Source: an uncultured Treponema sp. (GTDB lineage Bacteria; Spirochaetota; Spirochaetia; Treponematales; Treponemataceae). Taken from it: a DNA stretch of 8,803 nt. The translations under genes were made by a program, and so were the position numbers. The first letter of the stretch is position 1, and each line of letters starts with the position of its first letter. Of this stretch, positions 5,944 to 8,803 are shown one piece after another. The notes beneath the pieces were generated by a model. That model saw only the letters and a program-made list of their open reading frames with translations, did no database searches and was not told where the DNA came from. The DNA lies in NCBI GenBank assembly GCA_946403565.1, contig CAMJAJ010000031.1, forward strand, positions 1 to 8,803, given 5' to 3'.

Positions 5944-7263
5944 CTAGAACCTGAACTTGAGCGAGATGGAGAAGGGGGCGGAGGCGAGGCTGGAAAGCGA
6001 CAGGTCCTCGGCGTAGTAGCTGTGCCGCCAGAACTGGTTGTAATGGTCCTTCTCGTTGTACTTGCCGCGGTCGATCGACGGGGCGCGGATGAAGGAGGTC
6101 CCCACCTGGAGGCTTGCGCCTCCCATCTCAAAGCCCAGCCCGAGCGACACGCCCACCTCCGGAACCCAGCCCTTGCCGTTGTCCCCGCCCAGGCCCGTGT
6201 AGCCGTAGTGGTCGAAGTTCGCATAGTAGAGCCCGAAGAGGGTCCCTCCCGTCACCGTCACGTACTGGCCGAGTCGGCAGGAGAGGGCGACCGGCAGCCG
6301 CACCAGGAAGTCCATGTTTCCCCGCTCCGCGTAGGGGTTGTACTCGCCCTTGCGGTGCGGCAGGTAGAAGTAGGTATCCTTGTCATCGGTTCCGAGCGCG
6401 CCGTCATCATACAGCAGCTCCCAGTAGCGGACGGCGGTGGGGTTCACCGCGTTCAGGTTTATGTGGCCGTAGGGGCGCACGCCCACCGTATAGCGGCCCA
6501 GGTCCTTTGCCGCCCCCGCCCAGAAGGAGATCGTGTGGCTCATGGCGATATCGTCCTTGTCCACCTTGCTTTTCGTTCCGTTTATCGGGGGCACCGCCAT
6601 GTAGGAGAGGCCGAAGCCCCGCATGCTGTCCTTGCTGAAGTCGAAGGCCGCCTGCAGGCGGGGGAAGAACTTGTCGTTGCCCCAGGGGCCCAGGTGCCAC
6701 ATGCAGAGGTCCCCGCCCAGCGAGAGGCGGGCCTTGTAGTCGCCCGACCCCAGGTTCGCCGCGAGCGTGAGCCCGGGCATGGCCATGCCGATGCCGCCTG
6801 AGACGCAGAAGTCGTAGTAGCGGATCTGGGCGGAGAATTTGGTTCCGTAGGCGAACGTTCCCGCCAGGCCCAGGTCCGTCATGTTGGACGGCCAGTTCTG
6901 GAAGTTTGCGATCGCGTTGTAGTAGACGAGGGAGGCGAAGAGGTTCCCGTACTGCATGCTCGCGCCGGCGTTCCAGTAGTTCTCGTCCACGCCGGTCTTC
7001 AGCACGGGGGCGGTGTAGTTGCGGTCCTTCAGGTGCTCCGTGAAGGCCGCCTCGTAGTAGAAGGGCGAGCTGTAGTCGTCGTAGTCCGTGTGGAACACCC
7101 CGAAGGAGCCCGTGTTCTGGCCGCTGTGCTGCACGTGCCCGTAGCGCAGGGGCTTGTAGACCCCGGACGATTCCACTTCCGCCGTCCACGCAAAGAGGCC
7201 CGCGGGGAACATCGTCATGAGGAGTATCGCTGCGAGTGGTCGGACGGACGGCTTCTTTTTCAT
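5944..7263 (-). CDS. Outer-membrane beta-barrel protein with signal peptide, 439 aa
   Basis: The start MKKKPSVRPLAAILLMTM has a basic end and a hydrophobic core, with likely signal peptidase I cleavage after Ala25 (GLFA before WTAEV). There is no lipobox cysteine. The mature part alternates polar and hydrophobic residues in short strands rich in Gly, Tyr, Phe and Asn, many of them pairs in the style of LSLGGDL or VGVRPYGHI. It ends SISLKFRF with the terminal Phe typical of Bam-assembled barrels. The predicted location is the outer membrane; transport or adhesion roles cannot be told apart. The ATG overlaps the stop of the upstream glycosyltransferase (ATGA), with AGGTG about 9 nt upstream, so translation is probably coupled. 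A longer open frame upstream of this ATG is only the shadow of the glycosyltransferase gene. No named family is recognised. Confidence 0.85.
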   Translation of the reverse strand: MKKKPSVRPLAAILLMTMFPAGLFAWTAEVESSGVYKPLRYGHVQHSGQNTGSFGVFHTDYDDYSSPFYYEAAFTEHLKDRNYTAPVLKTGVDENYWNAGASMQYGNLFASLVYYNAIANFQNWPSNMTDLGLAGTFAYGTKFSAQIRYYDFCVSGGIGMAMPGLTLAANLGSGDYKARLSLGGDLCMWHLGPWGNDKFFPRLQAAFDFSKDSMRGFGLSYMAVPPINGTKSKVDKDDIAMSHTISFWAGAAKDLGRYTVGVRPYGHINLNAVNPTAVRYWELLYDDGALGTDDKDTYFYLPHRKGEYNPYAERGNMDFLVRLPVALSCRLGQYVTVTGGTLFGLYYANFDHYGYTGLGGDNGKGWVPEVGVSLGLGFEMGGASLQVGTSFIRAPSIDRGKYNEKDHYNQFWRHSYYAEDLSLSSLASAPFSISLKFRF

Positions 7264-8426
7264 TTGCTTGCACCTGTTTCCAACAGGCAGTGTACTACTT
7301 TTGCAACGTCCGTGTCTATGACAAGCTTTTGGTACTCGGCGGTCGCCCGCTCGTAGGCCTCGTCGCTTGCAAAGGTGCGCAGTATCCTGGCATAGATGTC
7401 GGCGGAGTGGCGGATGAAGGTCCCCAGGCCGTTCTTCTTCATGAACTCCAGGTTGCCCTTCTCCTGTCCATATATGTAGTTGCTGATGATGACGGGCTTC
7501 TTCTGGGAGGCGGTCTCCATGATGGAGGAGGCCCCCGCCTTCGTCACCACGAGGTCGGACAGCTTGATCAGGCTGTCCATGCAGTTCACGAAGCCGTAGA
7601 TGTGCAGGTCCAGCCAGGGGGCGACCTTCTTCACCAGCTCCAACGAGCGGTAGAGCCCCTTGTTGCGGCCGCAGACCACGGCGACGCTGAAGGGGGCGCG
7701 GTGCAGGACGCACTGGTTTACGATCTTGAGCGCGCCGGGCAGGCCCTCTCCGCCTCCGGCCAGCAGGACGACCCGTTTGTCCTGGGGGTAGCCGTATTTG
7801 CGGCGCAGGAAGCTGATCTCGTCCCCGGTGACGGGACGGGCGAACTTCTTGTCGAACAGGAAGGGGACGACGCGCACCCGTTCCGGGGCGACCCCGCATT
7901 TGAGCGCGAAGCTCCGGAACTGTTCGGAGGCCACCAGGTAGTCCTGGTCCTTCAGGTAGAACCAGGCGGACGGCCCGGTGAAGGGGTCGGTCGTTATGAC
8001 CGACAGGCGGATGTTCCGCCCGGTCTTCCTTTGCACCTTCCTGATTGCGTCGCGCAGGACGGGGGTCATCACGAAGTGGAAGCTCACCACGTCGGTGATG
8101 TCCTTTTCCGTCAGGACCTTCTGGAGGTAGGGGAGGGTGTGCAGGCGGGAGGAATAGCGGACGATCTTCTGGAAGAAGGTGAATTCGCCCAGGTTGTAGA
8201 TGAAGGGCCAGGCCCCGTGGATATAGTTGCAGGCGATTCCGTAGCTCTTTTCAACGAGGAGGTGGCCGCCCCAGTTCTTCCGGTCAAAGCCGCACAGCAG
8301 CTCCACTTTTGCGCCGGGAGCATAGTCAAAGAAGGCCTCCTGCAGAACTCTGGCCTGGGCCCGGTGACCGTTGCCTGTATTTAAATAGACGAGCAGGAAG
8401 TGCCGTCCGTCCTCGTTGTTTGCCAC
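7260..8426 (-). CDS. GT28 (MGDG synthase/MurG-like) glycosyltransferase, 388 aa
   Basis: Probably transfers a sugar from a UDP-sugar to a lipid acceptor such as diacylglycerol at the inner face of the cytoplasmic membrane. Evidence: LLVYLNTGNGHRAQARVLQEAF near the N-terminus carries the GxGH motif (residues 18-21) of the MGDG-synthase N-domain. The C-domain has LLAGGGEGLPGAL after a linker and the sugar-nucleotide motif VTKAGASSIMETASQKKPVII near 292-312. The length suits UgtP/MGDG-synthase-type enzymes. GTG 8426 is taken as the start. A longer reading would begin at TTG 8462, but that TTG is also the first base of a consensus -35 element. It heads an operon with the outer-membrane barrel gene (4-bp overlap). 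The acceptor and sugar are not readable; a role in envelope glycolipid synthesis is inferred. Confidence 0.87.
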   Translation of the reverse strand: MANNEDGRHFLLVYLNTGNGHRAQARVLQEAFFDYAPGAKVELLCGFDRKNWGGHLLVEKSYGIACNYIHGAWPFIYNLGEFTFFQKIVRYSSRLHTLPYLQKVLTEKDITDVVSFHFVMTPVLRDAIRKVQRKTGRNIRLSVITTDPFTGPSAWFYLKDQDYLVASEQFRSFALKCGVAPERVRVVPFLFDKKFARPVTGDEISFLRRKYGYPQDKRVVLLAGGGEGLPGALKIVNQCVLHRAPFSVAVVCGRNKGLYRSLELVKKVAPWLDLHIYGFVNCMDSLIKLSDLVVTKAGASSIMETASQKKPVIISNYIYGQEKGNLEFMKKNGLGTFIRHSADIYARILRTFASDEAYERATAEYQKLVIDTDVAKVVHCLLETGASK

Positions 8427-8432
8427 TTCTAA

Positions 8433-8462
8433 AGTATAAGAGGAAACGCGATGTGCTGTCAA
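8433..8462 (-). promoter_or_regulatory. Consensus-like promoter of the glycosyltransferase/beta-barrel operon
   Basis: On the minus strand a perfect -35 TTGACA (8457-8462), 18-bp spacer and TATACT (8433-8438, five of six). The expected +1 is about 8426, exactly the G of the GTG start. The sequence upstream of GTG (TTAGAA) has no Shine-Dalgarno. Against this, AAAAGG lies 7 nt before the alternative TTG start at 8462, so a protein start there is not excluded. Confidence 0.62.
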
Positions 8463-8565
8463 TATCGGGCCTTTTTATGCCAGTCCACTTGCAACGGTGA
8501 CCGACCTTTGCAAGTGGGCGGGCAGGCAGGCCCTTTCGTAAGAGTTTTCTTATCTTCCTCTTATA
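8435..8565. repeat. 131-bp nested inverted repeat centred near 8500
   Basis: Outer arms TATAAGAGGAA (8435-8445) and TTCCTCTTATA (8555-8565) match perfectly over 11 bp. Inside, GGGCC (8467-8471) matches GGCCC (8529-8533), TGCC (8478-8481) matches GGCA (8521-8524), and CCACTTGCAA (8485-8494) matches TTGCAAGTGG (8508-8517). All four pairs share the same centre within 1 bp. The trinucleotide AAG flanks both ends (8432-8434 and 8566-8568). It may be a small non-autonomous mobile element or a symmetric control region. Confidence 0.55.
8485..8517. promoter_or_regulatory. Perfect 10-bp dyad upstream of the glycosyltransferase promoter; candidate operator
   Basis: CCACTTGCAA (8485-8494) and TTGCAAGTGG (8508-8517) flank 13 bp that contain a second small palindrome, CGGT-G-ACCG. 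Half-site centres are 23 bp apart, close to two helical turns. It ends 23 bp upstream of the -35 element, a position suited to an activator. It has no T-run, so it is not a terminator. Confidence 0.45.
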
Positions 8566-8703
8566 AAGGCTTAATGAACGCCGGCCTTCCCTGCGGTATA
8601 GTGGGTATCGTAAGGTTGAGATGTTCCTCCTGCCTGTGCAGGAGTTCAGGATATAAACCCGCCAAAAAAAGGATAGAGGCTGCCACGGCAGCCAGAGCTG
8701 CTC

Positions 8704-8729
8704 GGAGCGGTGGAGACCCGCTCCTTTTT
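8704..8729 (+). terminator. Intrinsic terminator (first of two)
   Basis: GGAGCGG (8704-8710) pairs perfectly with CCGCTCC (8718-8724) around TGGAGAC, followed by TTTTT (8725-8729). Confidence 0.65.
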
Positions 8730-8759
8730 CGGACTGTTACTGCCTTGAAAACAGTCCTG

Positions 8760-8803
8760 GGCATGGAGTTGGCATTGGAGACGCCGGCTTCATGCCTTTT
8801 TTT
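8760..8803 (+). terminator. Strong intrinsic terminator at the right edge
   Basis: A 14-bp stem between 8760-8773 (begins GGCATGGAG) and 8783-8796 (ends CTTCATGCC), including three G-U pairs, directly followed by at least seven T up to the window end. Confidence 0.78.

Larger units (their letters stand above)
8561..8803 (-). other. Doubtful ORF entering from the right edge, possible C-terminal fragment
   Basis: A minus-strand frame is open from the window edge to TAA at 8561-8563 (80 codons; first internal ATG at 8764, giving 67 residues). It contains one hydrophobic stretch (RAALAAVAASILFLAGLYPELL) that could be a membrane segment. Against it: no Shine-Dalgarno before ATG 8764, codon use unlike the nearby genes (TTA, ATA, AGG, TTG appear), and the Ala-rich run is just the DNA of the plus-strand hairpin at 8678-8693. 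It is more likely non-coding, but the open edge means it cannot be excluded. Confidence 0.2.
8597..8803 (+). ncRNA. Candidate structured RNA or leader with serial hairpins, ending in intrinsic terminators
   Basis: The plus strand carries five clean hairpins: CTCCTGC-CTGT-GCAGGAG (8627-8644), GGCTGC-CACG... -GCAGCC (8678-8693), GGAGCGG-7 nt-CCGCTCC plus TTTTT (8704-8729), GGACTGTT-11 nt-AACAGTCC (8731-8757), and a 14-bp stem 8760-8773 with 8783-8796 followed by seven T. The last stem contains three G-U pairs in the plus-strand RNA that would be A-C mismatches in the minus strand, so the plus strand is the functional one. A weak TATAGT at 8597-8602 may be a -10. No known RNA class (tRNA, SRP RNA, RNase P, tmRNA, common riboswitches) was recognised. 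Confidence 0.4.

Noticed and set aside
6022..6801. Plus-strand open frame of 259 codons
   Set aside because: Antisense shadow of the beta-barrel gene.
7264..7899. N-terminal extension of the beta-barrel frame up to 7899
   Set aside because: This part is an out-of-frame reading of the glycosyltransferase; the signal peptide places the true start at 7263.
7236..8384. Plus-strand open frame of 382 codons
   Set aside because: Antisense shadow of the glycosyltransferase; no motif, composition dominated by Val, Leu, Gly and Asp.
8593..8665. Possible tRNA
   Set aside because: The D-arm-like TATAGTGGGTATCG is suggestive, but the acceptor ends do not pair and no T-arm with GGTTC is present.

Overview
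The window looks like chromosomal DNA of a host-associated spirochaete, most probably a Treponema with a fairly GC-rich genome. The grounds are a 666-residue protein that resembles conserved treponemal proteins of unknown function, a diguanylate cyclase with a LacI-like sensor, an outer-membrane beta-barrel protein and a GT28 glycolipid glycosyltransferase. The organism call is pattern recognition only; no database was searched. Third codon positions are rich in G and C, so long antisense open frames are common and are not annotated.

Layout. Positions 1-898 (minus) hold the first 299 codons of a cytoplasmic MGH1/trehalase-like glycoside hydrolase that runs off the left edge. Its leader carries an extended -10 promoter and an inverted repeat. 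Positions 1157-1453 (plus) encode a small membrane protein whose -35/-10 promoter ends so close to the ATG that the mRNA would be leaderless. It converges on the 666-residue protein (1473-3473, minus), which has a near-consensus sigma-70 promoter at 3550-3578. The 386-bp gap that follows contains three copies plus one decayed copy of a 23-bp tandem repeat, and an 11-bp-period direct repeat. A soluble LacI-like/GGDEF diguanylate cyclase follows (3860-5830, plus), with an intact GGDEF site and an RxxD inhibitory site. Three hairpins, one of them a 43-bp near-perfect palindrome, separate it from a convergent minus-strand pair: a GT28 glycosyltransferase (7260-8426) and a signal-peptide-bearing beta-barrel protein (5944-7263), overlapping by ATGA and so probably translationally coupled.

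The right end (8427-8803) has no confident gene. It has a TTGACA/TATACT promoter that coincides with what would otherwise be read as an N-terminal extension of the glycosyltransferase, a 131-bp nested inverted repeat centred near 8500, and a run of five plus-strand hairpins ending in two intrinsic terminators.

How the genes may work together: the glycosyltransferase and beta-barrel pair points to envelope assembly, and the sensor-cyclase would turn a small-molecule signal into c-di-GMP. The glycoside hydrolase and the 666-residue protein appear to be independent transcription units. The features most worth a second look are the two candidate leaderless transcripts, the symmetric 131-bp element, the structured RNA at the right edge and the 23-bp repeat array.
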